In this document: in pieces, positions 40,631 to 49,978 of the stretch
Position numbering within the stretch: the stretch's first letter is position 1
How the letters are laid out: every line of letters begins with the position of its first letter
Assembly: GCA_003611875.1 (NCBI GenBank)
Contig: RAYY01000001.1
Span: 1 to 64,000, forward strand
Direction: 5' to 3'
Length of the DNA stretch: 64,000 nucleotides
Source of the DNA: a bacterium D16-56
GTDB taxonomy: Bacteria > Bacillota > Clostridia > Lachnospirales > Lachnospiraceae
Position numbers and translations under genes: made by a program
The notes under the pieces: model-generated
Database searches by the model: none
Seen by the model: the letters and a program-made list of their open reading frames with translations, nothing else
Told to the model about the DNA's origin: nothing

Positions 40631-43386
40631 CACCGGAAGAACAAGCCAGAGTTGTTATAGACCAGAAGTTACAACAGTCCGGCTGGGTAATTCAGGATAT
40701 GAAACGTTTGAATTTATCTGTTTCTATCGGCGTTGCTGTCCGTGAATTCCCCACCAGCACTGGGGAGGTGGACTATGCGCTTTTTGTAGAGGGCGCACCC
40801 ATCGGTGTGATTGAAGCAAAAAGAAGTGAGACTGGAGAAAATATCACAGTTGTCGAGGGGCAATCTGTCCGATACGCAGGCAGCACCTTAAAGTATATCC
40901 ATCAGGATTATACAATTCGTTTCGCCTATGAGGCCACAGACAAGCTGGTGCGTTTCACTGATTATAAAGATATAAAGTTCCGTTCCCGTACAGTGTTTTC
41001 TTTTCACCGTCCGGAAACTTTAAAAGCACTGCTGACAGCAAGGGATACCATTCGTAACAATATGAAACATTTCCCGGCATTGGACGATACTGGGTTTCGC
41101 CAGTGCCAAATCAACGCAATACATAATTTGGATATTTCTTTTGCTAATAATCATCCCAAAGCCTTGGTGCAGATGGCCACAGGAGCAGGTAAAACCTTTA
41201 CAGCCATTACCGCAGCCTATCGTCTGCTCAAATACGGGAAAATAAACCGAATTCTCTTTCTGGTAGATACCAAGAGTCTCGGAGAACAAGCGGAGCGAGA
41301 ATTTATGGCCTACACACCGAATGATGATCCCCGCAGTTTCTCGCAATTATATGGAGTGCGCCGCCTGAAATCCTCCTTCATACCGGATGATGTGCAAATC
41401 TGCATCAGCACTATTCAGCGGATGTATTCCATTCTGAAAGGTGAGGAATTGGACGAAGGCGCAGAAGAAACTTCTTTCAACGAATATGTCACAGCCGAGA
41501 GCAAAGTGCCCAAAGAGGTGGTATATAACGGAAAATATCCCCCGGAGTTTTTTGACTGCATTATTGTAGACGAATGCCACCGCTCTATTTACAATGTGTG
41601 GAGTCAGGTGCTTACCTATTTTGATGCTTTTATCATCGGGCTAACTGCAACGCCAGACAAACGCACCTTTGCATTTTTTAATCAGAATGTAGTCAGCGAA
41701 TATCCCAGAGAGCAAGCTATCATTGATGGCGTAAATGTCGGAGAAGATATTTTTCTGATTGAAACAGAAATAACCAAAAACGGTGCCAGGCTAATGAAAC
41801 AGCTGATCGAATACCGTGAACGGCTTTCCAGAACAAAACGATGGCAGCAAATGGATGAAGATGAGGACTACACCGGGAAGAATAAAGGCAAGTTGGATCG
41901 TGACATAGTCAATCCCAGCCAAATACGAACCATCATTCGTTCTTTTAAGGAAAATTTGTATACTACTCTGTTCCCTCACAGAAAAGAGGTACCGAAAACG
42001 CTGGTTTTCGCTAAGACCGACAGCCATGCCGATGACATCATACAAATTATACGCGAGGAATTTGGTGAAGGAAATGACTTCTGCCGCAAAATCACCTATA
42101 ACACCCACGAAGATGACCTGACACCAGAAAATGTACTATCGGCATTTCGCAACGACTATTATCCACGCATCGCCGTTACCGTAGATATGATAGCTACTGG
42201 AACAGATGTGAAGCCTATCGAATGTCTCATATTTATGAGAGATGTCCGAAGCAAGAACTATTTTGAGCAGATGAAGGGACGCGGCACCCGTACACTCAGT
42301 ATGGACGATTTACAGAAAGTCACACCTTCAGCCACAGGAAACAAAGACCATTTTGTGATCATAGATGCCGTGGGCGTTACCAAGTCCAAAAAGAGCGACA
42401 CCCGCCCATTGGAACGCAAGCCCACAGTTTCCATGAAGGAATTGATGCTGAATGTAGCATTAGGGGCAAAGGATTCTGATACACTGACTTCCCTTGCAAA
42501 CCGTGTCATCCGTCTGAACAGCCAACTGACAGTCTCCGAGCGAAAAAAGTTTGAGTCAAAAGTTGGCTCTACACCTCAAGCAGTAGCAGAACGGCTGCTG
42601 AATGCCTTTGATGAAGATGTGATTCTTGAAAAGGCACAGGCGGATACAGGCGTATCCGAGCCTACAGTGGAACAGCTTGCAGCCGCGCAGAAAGCGTTGA
42701 TTACAGAGGCCGTGCGACCTTTCCAAAACCCGGATATCCGGGATTATATTGAGAATGTGCGTCGGAGTCATGACCAGATCATAGACAGCGTGAATCTCGA
42801 CACCGTCCTTTTTGCCGGATATGACACCCAGCGCGAGGAGAACGCCGACCTGGTGATTGCGACATTCCGGGAGTTCATTGAGGAAAACAAGGACGAAATC
42901 ATTGCCCTGCGCATTATTTATGACCAGAAGTATGCTAACCGCCCAATGGCCGTTGAACAATTGAAGACCCTCTACAAAAAACTGACCGCAAAGAGTATAA
43001 CGGTAGAGCGACTGTGGGATTGTTATGCCATCAAGAAACCGGATAAGGTAAAGCGTGGCACTATAGCGCAGCTTACAGACCTTATCTCCATCATCCGTTT
43101 TGAGATGGGGTACATGGATAGACTGACCCCTTTTGCGGATAAGGTCAACTATAACTTTATGCAGTGGACATTCCGCAAAAACGCCGGCAACGGACAGTTT
43201 ACGGAAGAACAGATGGATTGGCTCCGCCTGATCAAGGAACATATCATCACCTCGCTCAGTATCTTGCCGGAGGATTTGGAGCTGACGCCATTTGACTGCA
43301 AGGGTGGCTTGCTGGGATTTTATGAATGCTTCGGAGATGGATATAAGGAACTGCTGACAGAGATGAATTTAGAATTGGTGGCGTAA
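40627..43386 (+). CDS. hsdR: Type I restriction enzyme, R subunit
   Basis: The 919-residue product has an N-terminal PD-(D/E)xK nuclease (Asp49 in GEVDYALF, Glu63 and Lys65 in GVIEAKR). A helicase core follows: Walker A ATGAGKT at 184-190, DECH at 315-318, LTATPDKRTF, and later ATGTDVKPIECLIFMRDV and MKGRGTRT. A C-terminal helical region binds the methylase complex. HsdR translocates DNA and cuts it when the site bound by HsdS is unmethylated. AGGAGG precedes the ATG by about 10 nt. The ATG overlaps the intended stop of the frameshifted regulator. The following hsdS gene starts 1 bp after its stop. Confidence 0.95.
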   Translation: MTPEEQARVVIDQKLQQSGWVIQDMKRLNLSVSIGVAVREFPTSTGEVDYALFVEGAPIGVIEAKRSETGENITVVEGQSVRYAGSTLKYIHQDYTIRFAYEATDKLVRFTDYKDIKFRSRTVFSFHRPETLKALLTARDTIRNNMKHFPALDDTGFRQCQINAIHNLDISFANNHPKALVQMATGAGKTFTAITAAYRLLKYGKINRILFLVDTKSLGEQAEREFMAYTPNDDPRSFSQLYGVRRLKSSFIPDDVQICISTIQRMYSILKGEELDEGAEETSFNEYVTAESKVPKEVVYNGKYPPEFFDCIIVDECHRSIYNVWSQVLTYFDAFIIGLTATPDKRTFAFFNQNVVSEYPREQAIIDGVNVGEDIFLIETEITKNGARLMKQLIEYRERLSRTKRWQQMDEDEDYTGKNKGKLDRDIVNPSQIRTIIRSFKENLYTTLFPHRKEVPKTLVFAKTDSHADDIIQIIREEFGEGNDFCRKITYNTHEDDLTPENVLSAFRNDYYPRIAVTVDMIATGTDVKPIECLIFMRDVRSKNYFEQMKGRGTRTLSMDDLQKVTPSATGNKDHFVIIDAVGVTKSKKSDTRPLERKPTVSMKELMLNVALGAKDSDTLTSLANRVIRLNSQLTVSERKKFESKVGSTPQAVAERLLNAFDEDVILEKAQADTGVSEPTVEQLAAAQKALITEAVRPFQNPDIRDYIENVRRSHDQIIDSVNLDTVLFAGYDTQREENADLVIATFREFIEENKDEIIALRIIYDQKYANRPMAVEQLKTLYKKLTAKSITVERLWDCYAIKKPDKVKRGTIAQLTDLISIIRFEMGYMDRLTPFADKVNYNFMQWTFRKNAGNGQFTEEQMDWLRLIKEHIITSLSILPEDLELTPFDCKGGLLGFYECFGDGYKELLTEMNLELVA

Positions 43387-43387
43387 T

Positions 43388-44500
43388 ATGGAATGGAAAG
43401 AATATGAGTTGGGCAAATTACTGTCTTATGAGCAACCAACTGCCTATATTGTTGAGTCGACTGATTATAGCGATGCCTATAACATTCCCGTACTCACTGC
43501 AGGAAAGTCATTTATTCTCGGATACACCAACGAAACAACAAGGATTTTTGACCAGTTGCCCGTTATTATCTTTGATGACTTCACGACCGCAACGCAGTAT
43601 GTGAATTTCAAGTTCAAGGTAAAGTCTTCAGCCATGAAGATTTTACATATCAATACAGACCTTGTGCTACCGAAGTACATTTATTATAGGATGCAAATCA
43701 TCCAATTCGACCACAGTACACACAAACGATACTGGATACAACAATACTCTAAAATAAAAATTTCTGTTCCTTCCCTCCCAGAACAGGAGTGCATTGTTGC
43801 CCACATTGAAGAACTGTTCTCCCAGCTGGACGTCAGCGTAGCCGAATTGAAAACGGCAAAGGAACGGCTGAAGGTGTACCGACAGGCGGTGTTGAAAGAG
43901 GCGTTTGGAAAAGTCACAACACATACTCCATTTGGGAAAATTATTGACGCCCGCCTTGGGAAAATGCTGGACAAAGAAAAAAATACCGGAAATTATAGAA
44001 AATACTTGCGTAATATCAATGTCAGGTGGTTTTCTTTCGATTTGTCTGATTTGTTAGAAATGCGGATTGAGGACGGTGAGATTGAGAAATATTCTGTTTC
44101 CCTGAATGACCTTATAATCTGCGAAGGTGGAGAACCTGGCAGATGTGCAGTTTGGGATAAGCAGGATTCTTTGTTTTATCAGAAAGCGCTACATAGAGTG
44201 CGGTTTTTAGATAACTCAAATCCCAAATTTTATATGTATTATCTGTGGTTTTTTGCTCAGGCAGGGCAACTTTGCAGATATTTCACGGGAACTGGTATTA
44301 AACATTTAACAGGGCAATCACTATCAAAAGTAATTGTTCCTACGGCAGACAGAACCATTCAGGATTCTATTGTGGCTGAAATTGAATCCCGCTTATCTGT
44401 CTGTGACAGCATTGAAAAAACAGTGGACACCGCCCTGCAACAGGCCGAAGCCCTGCGGCAAAGTATCTTGAAGAAAGCGTTTGAAGGAGGACTGGCATGA
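43388..44500 (+). CDS. hsdS: Type I restriction enzyme, specificity subunit
   Basis: The 370-residue product has two target-recognition domains, each followed by a conserved helical repeat: LPEQECIVAHIEELFSQLDV near 140 and DSIVAEIESRLSVCDSIEKT near 320. Each repeat is followed by an LKEAFGK/LKKAFEGG end. HsdS holds two HsdM and two HsdR subunits and sets the bipartite target sequence. The first recognition domain is AT-rich. The start is 1 bp after the hsdR stop. The last codons overlap the next gene as ATGA. Recognition domains evolve fast, so the target cannot be predicted. Confidence 0.93.
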   Translation: MEWKEYELGKLLSYEQPTAYIVESTDYSDAYNIPVLTAGKSFILGYTNETTRIFDQLPVIIFDDFTTATQYVNFKFKVKSSAMKILHINTDLVLPKYIYYRMQIIQFDHSTHKRYWIQQYSKIKISVPSLPEQECIVAHIEELFSQLDVSVAELKTAKERLKVYRQAVLKEAFGKVTTHTPFGKIIDARLGKMLDKEKNTGNYRKYLRNINVRWFSFDLSDLLEMRIEDGEIEKYSVSLNDLIICEGGEPGRCAVWDKQDSLFYQKALHRVRFLDNSNPKFYMYYLWFFAQAGQLCRYFTGTGIKHLTGQSLSKVIVPTADRTIQDSIVAEIESRLSVCDSIEKTVDTALQQAEALRQSILKKAFEGGLA

Positions 44501-45093
44501 CAACAGACCTGAATCTATATCGTGAGCTTGATGCCAATATCAAACCTCGCGATTTTGAAATCTTTTGTATGGAAACTTTGAAGTCATATGCTGAACAAGA
44601 GCATCTTCAAAATTTTAAGATTGCTCATAATCAAAAAGTCGAAACAGATGATGGTACTTACCAAATTGACGTACTAGCTGAGTATACTGCGCTTGGTGTC
44701 AAAAATACAGTAATTGTAGAGTGTAAAAAACAATCTCGCAGTGTAGAGCGTGAAATCGTAGCAGCACTTGATAGAAAATTGCAGAGCATAGGTGCTCAAA
44801 AGGGAATCTTAATATCCACAGCAGGCTTTCAAAGCGGGGCAGTCAAGTTTGCTGAAAAACATGGTATTGCTTTGTGGCAGGTGTGCAATAACTACATACG
44901 AGGATATTCCAATGCTGCTGATTCCGATTGCTCTGAAGCAAGAAAGTTTCAAATGCTGATGGAGCAGTACCTTCCAAAATATTTCATGATGGAATGGGAT
45001 TGCGCTGCGGATTATCCATATGATCAGATTTATCCAACGGAAGAAATGTATATAACAGCAAGAAAGCAAGCAAGGGAGAACTATCATGCTTGA
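44497..45093 (+). CDS. Mrr-like restriction endonuclease embedded in the type I operon
   Basis: The 198-residue product is an Mrr_cat-type PD-(D/E)xK protein: the DFEIFCMETLKSYAEQEHLQ helix, the catalytic strand pair YQIDVLAEY (Asp) and NTVIVECKKQ (Glu and Lys), then ILISTAGFQSGAVKFAEKHG, the conserved helix after the active site. Mrr-type enzymes cut DNA carrying modified bases or act as accessory nucleases. GGAGG precedes the ATG. It overlaps hsdS by 4 bp and hsdM by 8 bp, so it is translated as part of the type I system. There is no separate DNA-reading domain beyond the core, so targeting could depend on its partners. Less GC-rich than hsdM. Confidence 0.85.
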   Translation: MTTDLNLYRELDANIKPRDFEIFCMETLKSYAEQEHLQNFKIAHNQKVETDDGTYQIDVLAEYTALGVKNTVIVECKKQSRSVEREIVAALDRKLQSIGAQKGILISTAGFQSGAVKFAEKHGIALWQVCNNYIRGYSNAADSDCSEARKFQMLMEQYLPKYFMMEWDCAADYPYDQIYPTEEMYITARKQARENYHA

Positions 45094-46576
45094 TCAAACC
45101 TCCACCATCATCTCCAAAGTCTGGGGCATGTGCAACCCCCTGCGGGACAACGGCGTGTCCTATGGTGACTACCTGGAGCAGCTTACCTATTTGATCTTCC
45201 TGAAAATGTCGGATGAGTATTCTAAGCCGCCCTACAAGCGAGAAACCGGCATCCCCGTCGGATACACCTGGGCGGACATGAATACCCTCAAGGGTGCAGA
45301 ACTGGAGGGGCAATATAAGGCCACCTTGGAAAAGCTGGGGGAGCAGGGAGGCATCCTGGGAAAGATTTTCAAAGGCGCTGTGAACAAAATCAGCAGTGCA
45401 GCCATTCTGTACCGCATCGTCCAGATGATCAATCAAGAAAAATGGGTGTCCATGTCCTCCGATGTCAAAGGCGAGATTTACGAAGGCTTGCTTCAGAAAA
45501 ATGCCGAGGATGTGAAAAGCGGCGCAGGCCAGTACTTTACGCCACGCCCTCTCATCCGTGCCATGGTGTGCTGTATCCGCCCGGAGCCGATGAAGACCAT
45601 TGCAGACCCCTGCTGCGGCAGCGGAGGTTTTTTCCTCGCCTGTCAGTCATTCGTTGCTGATCCACAGAATTATGGGCTTGACCGTGGACAGAAGGAATTT
45701 TTGAAAAGCAAAACCTTCTTCGGAAATGAAATCGTACAGGCAACTTTCAAAACAGCCTTAATGAATCTATATTTACACAATATCGGTGACATTTATGGAA
45801 ATGTTCCGATTACATTGGGCGATGCTTTGCTGACTGATCCCGGCTGGCGCGTGGATTATTGCCTGACCAATCCACCCTTTGGCAAAAAGTCATCCATTAC
45901 AGTAACAAATGAGGCGGGTGAGCAGGAAAATGAGGATTTAACCTACAACCGCCAGGATTTCTGGACAACCACGTCCAATAAACAACTAAATTTTGTGCAG
46001 CATATCAATACTATTTTAAAGGCCACAGGCAGGGCGGCAGTTGTTGTGCCAGATAATGTACTGTTTGAGGGCGGAGCCGGAGAGATTGTGCGGAAAAAGC
46101 TACTGGAAACTACCGATTTACATACCGTCTTGCGTTTGCCGACAGGAATATTCTATAAGCCTGGTGTAAAAGCAAATGTTATTTTCTTTGATAAACGCCC
46201 AGCCAGCCCAGAGCGGCAAACGAAGGAAGTATGGATTTACGATTTTCGCACGAATATGCATTTTACCTTAAAACAACACCCCATGACCGACGCAGACCTG
46301 CTTGACTTTATAGCCTGCTTCAATCCCCTCAATCGTCATGAACGCCGAGAAACTTGGTCAGAGCAAAATCCCTATGGCCGTTGGCGGAGGTTTTCTGTAG
46401 ATGAAATTTTGCAGCGTGATAAGACAAGCCTTGATATTTTCTGGATTAAGGATAAATCTCTCGCTGATTTGGACAGCCTCCCTGCACCAGATGAACTCGC
46501 TGTAGACATTATCGAAAATCTGCAAAGCGCATTGGAGAGTTTTCAGGAGTTACAAATCCGATTACAAAAACAGTGA
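45086..46576 (+). CDS. hsdM: Type I restriction enzyme, N6-adenine methyltransferase subunit
   Basis: The 496-residue product has an N-terminal HsdM helical domain (LRDNGVSYGDYLEQLTYLIF), the SAM-binding loop IADPCCGSGGFFLACQ, the catalytic CLTNPPFGKKSSIT (N/D-PP-F/Y), and the C-terminal GVKANVIFFDK segment. It methylates adenine at sites chosen by HsdS, protecting self DNA. GGAG precedes the ATG, which lies inside the Mrr-like gene. In the family hsdM usually comes before hsdS; here it is last, after hsdR, hsdS and the nuclease. A strong bidirectional terminator follows. Confidence 0.95.
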   Translation: MLDQTSTIISKVWGMCNPLRDNGVSYGDYLEQLTYLIFLKMSDEYSKPPYKRETGIPVGYTWADMNTLKGAELEGQYKATLEKLGEQGGILGKIFKGAVNKISSAAILYRIVQMINQEKWVSMSSDVKGEIYEGLLQKNAEDVKSGAGQYFTPRPLIRAMVCCIRPEPMKTIADPCCGSGGFFLACQSFVADPQNYGLDRGQKEFLKSKTFFGNEIVQATFKTALMNLYLHNIGDIYGNVPITLGDALLTDPGWRVDYCLTNPPFGKKSSITVTNEAGEQENEDLTYNRQDFWTTTSNKQLNFVQHINTILKATGRAAVVVPDNVLFEGGAGEIVRKKLLETTDLHTVLRLPTGIFYKPGVKANVIFFDKRPASPERQTKEVWIYDFRTNMHFTLKQHPMTDADLLDFIACFNPLNRHERRETWSEQNPYGRWRRFSVDEILQRDKTSLDIFWIKDKSLADLDSLPAPDELAVDIIENLQSALESFQELQIRLQKQ

Positions 46577-46651
46577 TTTGATCCGATACAACATAGTGTT
46601 TCGTTTCGTGCCGTCACATAAATTCAAACACCACCTAAACACCAAATACAT

Positions 46652-46683
46652 CCGAAGAATGCCCATTTTACCGCATTCTTCGG
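46652..46683. terminator. Bidirectional terminator between hsdM and clpP
   Basis: A perfect 11-bp stem (46652-46662 with 46673-46683) and a 10-nt loop lie between two convergent genes. AATTTT follows on the plus strand. Confidence 0.75.
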
Positions 46684-46711
46684 AATTTTCCCCATATAGA
46701 AGTCTTTCTTT

Positions 46712-47317
46712 TCAAAAAAATAAGCTCCTTCCCTCACCAATAATCCCGTCAATCAGCCCAAAGCCTACTGCCTCCCCAGCCGAAAAATAGTGATCCCTCT
46801 CTGTAGCATCTTCTATTTCCGTCACAGTCCTTCCTGTATTTTCCGCTAATATCCGGTTTAGCCTTCTTTTGCTTTCCTGGATATGATCGGACATAATCCG
46901 GATATCGGTTGCCTGACCCTGGATGCCATTGCCATGAATGGCGGGCTGATGAATCATGATTTCCGCATTGGGCAGAGCCATCCGCTTTCCTCTTGCCCCT
47001 CCTGCCAGCAAAAATGCACCGAAGCTTGCTGCCAATCCCAGACATATGGTAGAAACGTCACACCGAATATATTGCATGGTATCATAGATTGCAAAGCCTG
47101 CGGACACAGAACCGCCAGGGCTGTTAATGTAAAACTGGATATCCTTTCCCGGATCCTGAGATTCCAGAAAAAGCATCTGGGCAATGATAATTCCTGCCGA
47201 TGCATCACTGACCTCCTCTCCCAAAAACACAATCCGGTCTGATAGGAGCCGGGAATAAATATCATAGCTCCTTTCCCCCCGCCCTGTCTGCTGAATCACA
47301 TAAGGGATAAAGCTCAT
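46712..47317 (-). CDS. clpP: ClpP-family serine protease (paralog)
   Basis: The 201-residue product has the ClpP fold with its catalytic triad: Ser in [15 protein letters not shown], His in [11 protein letters not shown] and Asp in [21 protein letters not shown]. ClpP forms a barrel with an AAA+ unfoldase for protein degradation. AGGAGG lies 7 nt before the ATG at 47317, which decides the start; the reading frame continues upstream into the AraC gene but is not used. The ATG overlaps the AraC stop as ATGA. ClpP is usually next to trigger factor or clpX; pairing with an AraC regulator marks this as a specialised copy. Confidence 0.9.
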   Translation of the reverse strand: MSFIPYVIQQTGRGERSYDIYSRLLSDRIVFLGEEVSDASAGIIIAQMLFLESQDPGKDIQFYINSPGGSVSAGFAIYDTMQYIRCDVSTICLGLAASFGAFLLAGGARGKRMALPNAEIMIHQPAIHGNGIQGQATDIRIMSDHIQESKRRLNRILAENTGRTVTEIEDATERDHYFSAGEAVGFGLIDGIIGEGRSLFF

Positions 47318-47724
47318 GCCGCCATCCTCCTCTCCCCCCATCTCCACAATCCTCCTGCCGCACTTCTTCGAATACCCATAAAGATCCGGCCCTGTTTCGG
47401 GATAAATACTCCCGCCCTTCTGTATTCCTGAGGTGTGCATCCGTATTCACAGCGAAACACCCTTGTAAAGGATTGTTGGGATCCGTATCCTGCCTCTAAA
47501 GCAATCTCAACCACCGGCTGCTTTGTCCCTGCCAGCTTCTCCGCTGCTTTGTCCAGGCGTCTTCCCCGGATATATTGGTAAGGTGTAATTCCTGTATTAT
47601 CTTTAAATACCCGCACCATGTAAAATTTGGAATAGTTCAGTTCCTCTGCTATTTTTTCCAATGTCAGATCCTTATCTAAATTCTCCTCTATATAGGAAAC
47701 GATTTTTCTTGATATCTCCTCCAT
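47314..47724 (-). CDS. Single-domain AraC-type regulator coupled to clpP
   Basis: The 136-residue product is little more than an AraC DNA-binding domain: [40 protein letters not shown] as the first HTH, and [20 protein letters not shown] for the second, then a short basic tail of about 35 residues. There is no ligand domain, as in MarA/SoxS-type proteins. The start at 47724 has GGAG 10 nt upstream; a longer frame through the dispersed repeat is artefact. The 4-bp ATGA overlap with clpP implies coupled translation. Confidence 0.88.
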   Translation of the reverse strand: MEEISRKIVSYIEENLDKDLTLEKIAEELNYSKFYMVRVFKDNTGITPYQYIRGRRLDKAAEKLAGTKQPVVEIALEAGYGSQQSFTRVFRCEYGCTPQEYRRAGVFIPKQGRIFMGIRRSAAGGLWRWGERRMAA

Positions 47725-47760
47725 CAAGGGATGCTCCTTTCTGTTTTCCTGTTTTTGGGT

Positions 47761-47825
47761 ATACCTTATGGCACAAAGTGCCCCCGCTCCGAAGGAGCAT
47801 GTATTAAGGTGTGCCCTTTGGGTAT
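47761..47825. repeat. Multi-hairpin dispersed repeat, copy 2
   Basis: This is the inverted copy of the element at 23287-23351, with 63 of 65 bases identical. It lies 36 bp upstream of the AraC gene's start and may overlap its promoter. Confidence 0.8.
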
Positions 47826-47939
47826 ACCACATTACTCCCTGGTTTGTCTTAACAGAAATTGCCCTCTTTTTTATTTAAACTTCCCTTACCACTATTTAAC
47901 AGAGAATGCCTGCGATTTCCTTGCATTTCCCGATAAACC

Positions 47940-47972
47940 AAAAAAAGACCTCTGCCAGCAATTACTGCTGGC
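47940..47972 (-). terminator. Terminator of the pepV-side operon
   Basis: A perfect 7-bp stem (47954-47960 with 47966-47972) followed on the minus strand by a run of T at 47947-47940. It lies 76 bp after the pepV stop. Confidence 0.85.
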
Positions 47973-48048
47973 AAAGGCCGCCTAAGAAACTGTTCAAAAG
48001 AAATCTGCCGCCGCCTCTTTCCGGTAAGCCGGGGACCATCCTGCCCCC

Positions 48049-49455
48049 TTACCCACACAGCTCCACAATCGCCTGGGCAAACATTTTGGCGCTGATCACA
48101 AGCTCCTCCACCACGGCGAACTCATCTGCCCCGTGCATTCTGTTTTCGGTTCCAGGCATAGAGGCCCCGAATGCAACCCCGTTCTTCAGATTATGCACAT
48201 AGGTGCCGCCGCCGATGGAAAGACATTTCCCCTTCTGTCCGGTATAACGCTCATAGATGCTCAAAAGTGTTTTCACCAACAGGGAATCTGCATCCACCAA
48301 GTGAGGAGGCGTCATGGAATCATTCAGCAGGCAAAGCCCGTTGTCTGCCATTTTGCTTTTGATTACCTTGAGAACATTTTCTTCATTCCCGCAGGCGGAA
48401 ACCCGGCTGTCAAACTGGCCGTCCAGGCCGGCCTTATCCACAGTCAGCATAGAAAAGGCCAGTGTCAGCCGCCCTGACACCTGATCTTCCATGTCCACCC
48501 CCAATGTTGTTCCGTTCACATCTCCATGGGGCATTAAGGCCGCGGTCTTTTTCAGGCATTCTATCTGGGGACATGGGGCAAAGGACAGGCTGCACAAAAG
48601 TGCCAGCAAACCGGTAATGGCATTATTCCCTTCCTCCGGCCGGCTGGCATGAGAGCCGGTCCCTACTGCCGTGATCTCACAAAAAGCCTCCTCTGGAGCA
48701 AATTGAAATTCGATTCCTGTCTTGTCCTTTACCTCTCCGGCCGCTTTCTCCAGCACGGAAAGCTCAAAGCCCTCCACAGTGGCTTTTGCCTTTCCCGGCA
48801 CTACATTGACCTTGGTTCCTGCCTCGATCTTCACCAGCCTGGGAAGTGCGTCCGATGGTTCAAATTCTGCCGTAAAATGCCCTTCCAGCCGCCCTTTTTC
48901 CACATTTACCACAGGATACTGTCCGTCCGGGGAAAAGGTCATGGGCGCCTCCTTTTCCGTCTCATAATAATGCCGGATATCCGAGCTTCCGCACTCCTCA
49001 TCCGTTCCCAGAATAAGGCGTACATTTTTCTTTAAAGGAATCCCCAATTCTTTGACCGCCCGCATGGCATAAAGGGCTGCCACGGCCGGACCCTTGTCGT
49101 CTGCGGTTCCGCGCCCGTAAAGCATCCCGTCCTTTACTGCCGGCTCAAAGGGCTTTGTCACCTGCCATCCCTCTCCGGCCGGAACAATATCTAAGTGGGC
49201 CAGAATATCCAACTGGCTGGGAAGGGTGGTATCAAAATCCACGCAGCCCACATATCCGTCATAATCCTGCACCTCAAATCCGTACCCCTCAGCCATGTCA
49301 AGAGCCGCATCCAGGCACTCTGCCACGGCCGGACCGTATGGCATGTCTTCCTCTGCCGGCATCTTCACGCTGTTGATTCTGCACAGCTCACAAATGTCTT
49401 CTATCATCTCCTGGGTGTGAGCATTCATATATTTCTCGATTTTCTCTTTGTACAT
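48049..49455 (-). CDS. pepV: Dipeptidase PepV/Sapep family (M20 metallopeptidase)
   Basis: The 468-residue product shows the M20 metal-binding pattern. LDILAHLDIVPAGEGW gives the first His and Asp, YGRGTADDKGP the bridging Asp, and LGTDEECGSSD the catalytic Glu pair, with a later GGGTYVHNLKNGVAFGASMPG that holds a His. A lid domain lies at about 190-380. PepV removes single residues from dipeptides and some modified peptides in the cytosol using two zinc ions. GGAGG precedes the ATG. It follows yqeY by 33 bp and ends at a strong terminator. Confidence 0.93.
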   Translation of the reverse strand: MYKEKIEKYMNAHTQEMIEDICELCRINSVKMPAEEDMPYGPAVAECLDAALDMAEGYGFEVQDYDGYVGCVDFDTTLPSQLDILAHLDIVPAGEGWQVTKPFEPAVKDGMLYGRGTADDKGPAVAALYAMRAVKELGIPLKKNVRLILGTDEECGSSDIRHYYETEKEAPMTFSPDGQYPVVNVEKGRLEGHFTAEFEPSDALPRLVKIEAGTKVNVVPGKAKATVEGFELSVLEKAAGEVKDKTGIEFQFAPEEAFCEITAVGTGSHASRPEEGNNAITGLLALLCSLSFAPCPQIECLKKTAALMPHGDVNGTTLGVDMEDQVSGRLTLAFSMLTVDKAGLDGQFDSRVSACGNEENVLKVIKSKMADNGLCLLNDSMTPPHLVDADSLLVKTLLSIYERYTGQKGKCLSIGGGTYVHNLKNGVAFGASMPGTENRMHGADEFAVVEELVISAKMFAQAIVELCG

Positions 49456-49488
49456 CTCAAGCTCCCTCCTGAAATCAAAATGGCTGTT

Positions 49489-49938
49489 CTATTTTTTCAT
49501 CATTTCTGCCAATGTCTCATTTACCAGCTTGCCGTCTGCCTTTCCCTTTACCCTGGGCATCAGCACCTTCATAATCTTCCCTTTATCCCCATTGGTCGGC
49601 GTCTGGATCTCCAGCTCCTTCAGTACCCCGGCAATGACCTCCCGAATCTGCTCCACCCCCATATCCTCCGGAGCAAACTCTTTATATACGGCGATTCTCC
49701 CGGCTGCCTCCTCCCGGATATCATCCCGGTTGGCAGGCGCCGAATCATAGGTTTCCTGCGTCTGACGGATCTCCTTTTTCACAATGGCATTTTCCTCATC
49801 CTCCGTCAGATCCTCCCTTTTGTCGATCTGCGCGTTTTTCAGCGCGGAAAGAAGCATGGACAATGCATCCTTTCTGGGCTTATCCTTTGCTTTCATGGCC
49901 TCAACCATCGCAGCCCTCACAAGATCAATCTTACTCAT
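49489..49938 (-). CDS. yqeY: GatB/YqeY-domain protein
   Basis: The 149-residue product is a YqeY protein: MSKIDLVRAAMVEAMKAKDK, then LSMLLSALKNAQIDKREDLT and the C-terminal helical bundle ending GKLVNETLAEMMKK. YqeY resembles the C-terminal domain of the GatB amidotransferase subunit and is thought to bind tRNA; its precise role is not settled. AGGA 8 nt upstream of 49938 supports that start over an ATG 21 nt earlier. It lies 40 bp after prfC in the same direction and 33 bp before pepV. Confidence 0.9.
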   Translation of the reverse strand: MSKIDLVRAAMVEAMKAKDKPRKDALSMLLSALKNAQIDKREDLTEDEENAIVKKEIRQTQETYDSAPANRDDIREEAAGRIAVYKEFAPEDMGVEQIREVIAGVLKELEIQTPTNGDKGKIMKVLMPRVKGKADGKLVNETLAEMMKK

Positions 49939-49978
49939 TCCACTCATCCTTTCTTTCATTTTCTAATCCGGCACTATC

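Noticed and set aside
47725-47832. N-terminal extension of the AraC gene
   Set aside because: The extra 36 codons translate the dispersed 65-nt repeat; the ribosome binding site and the HTH domain both point to the ATG at 47724.
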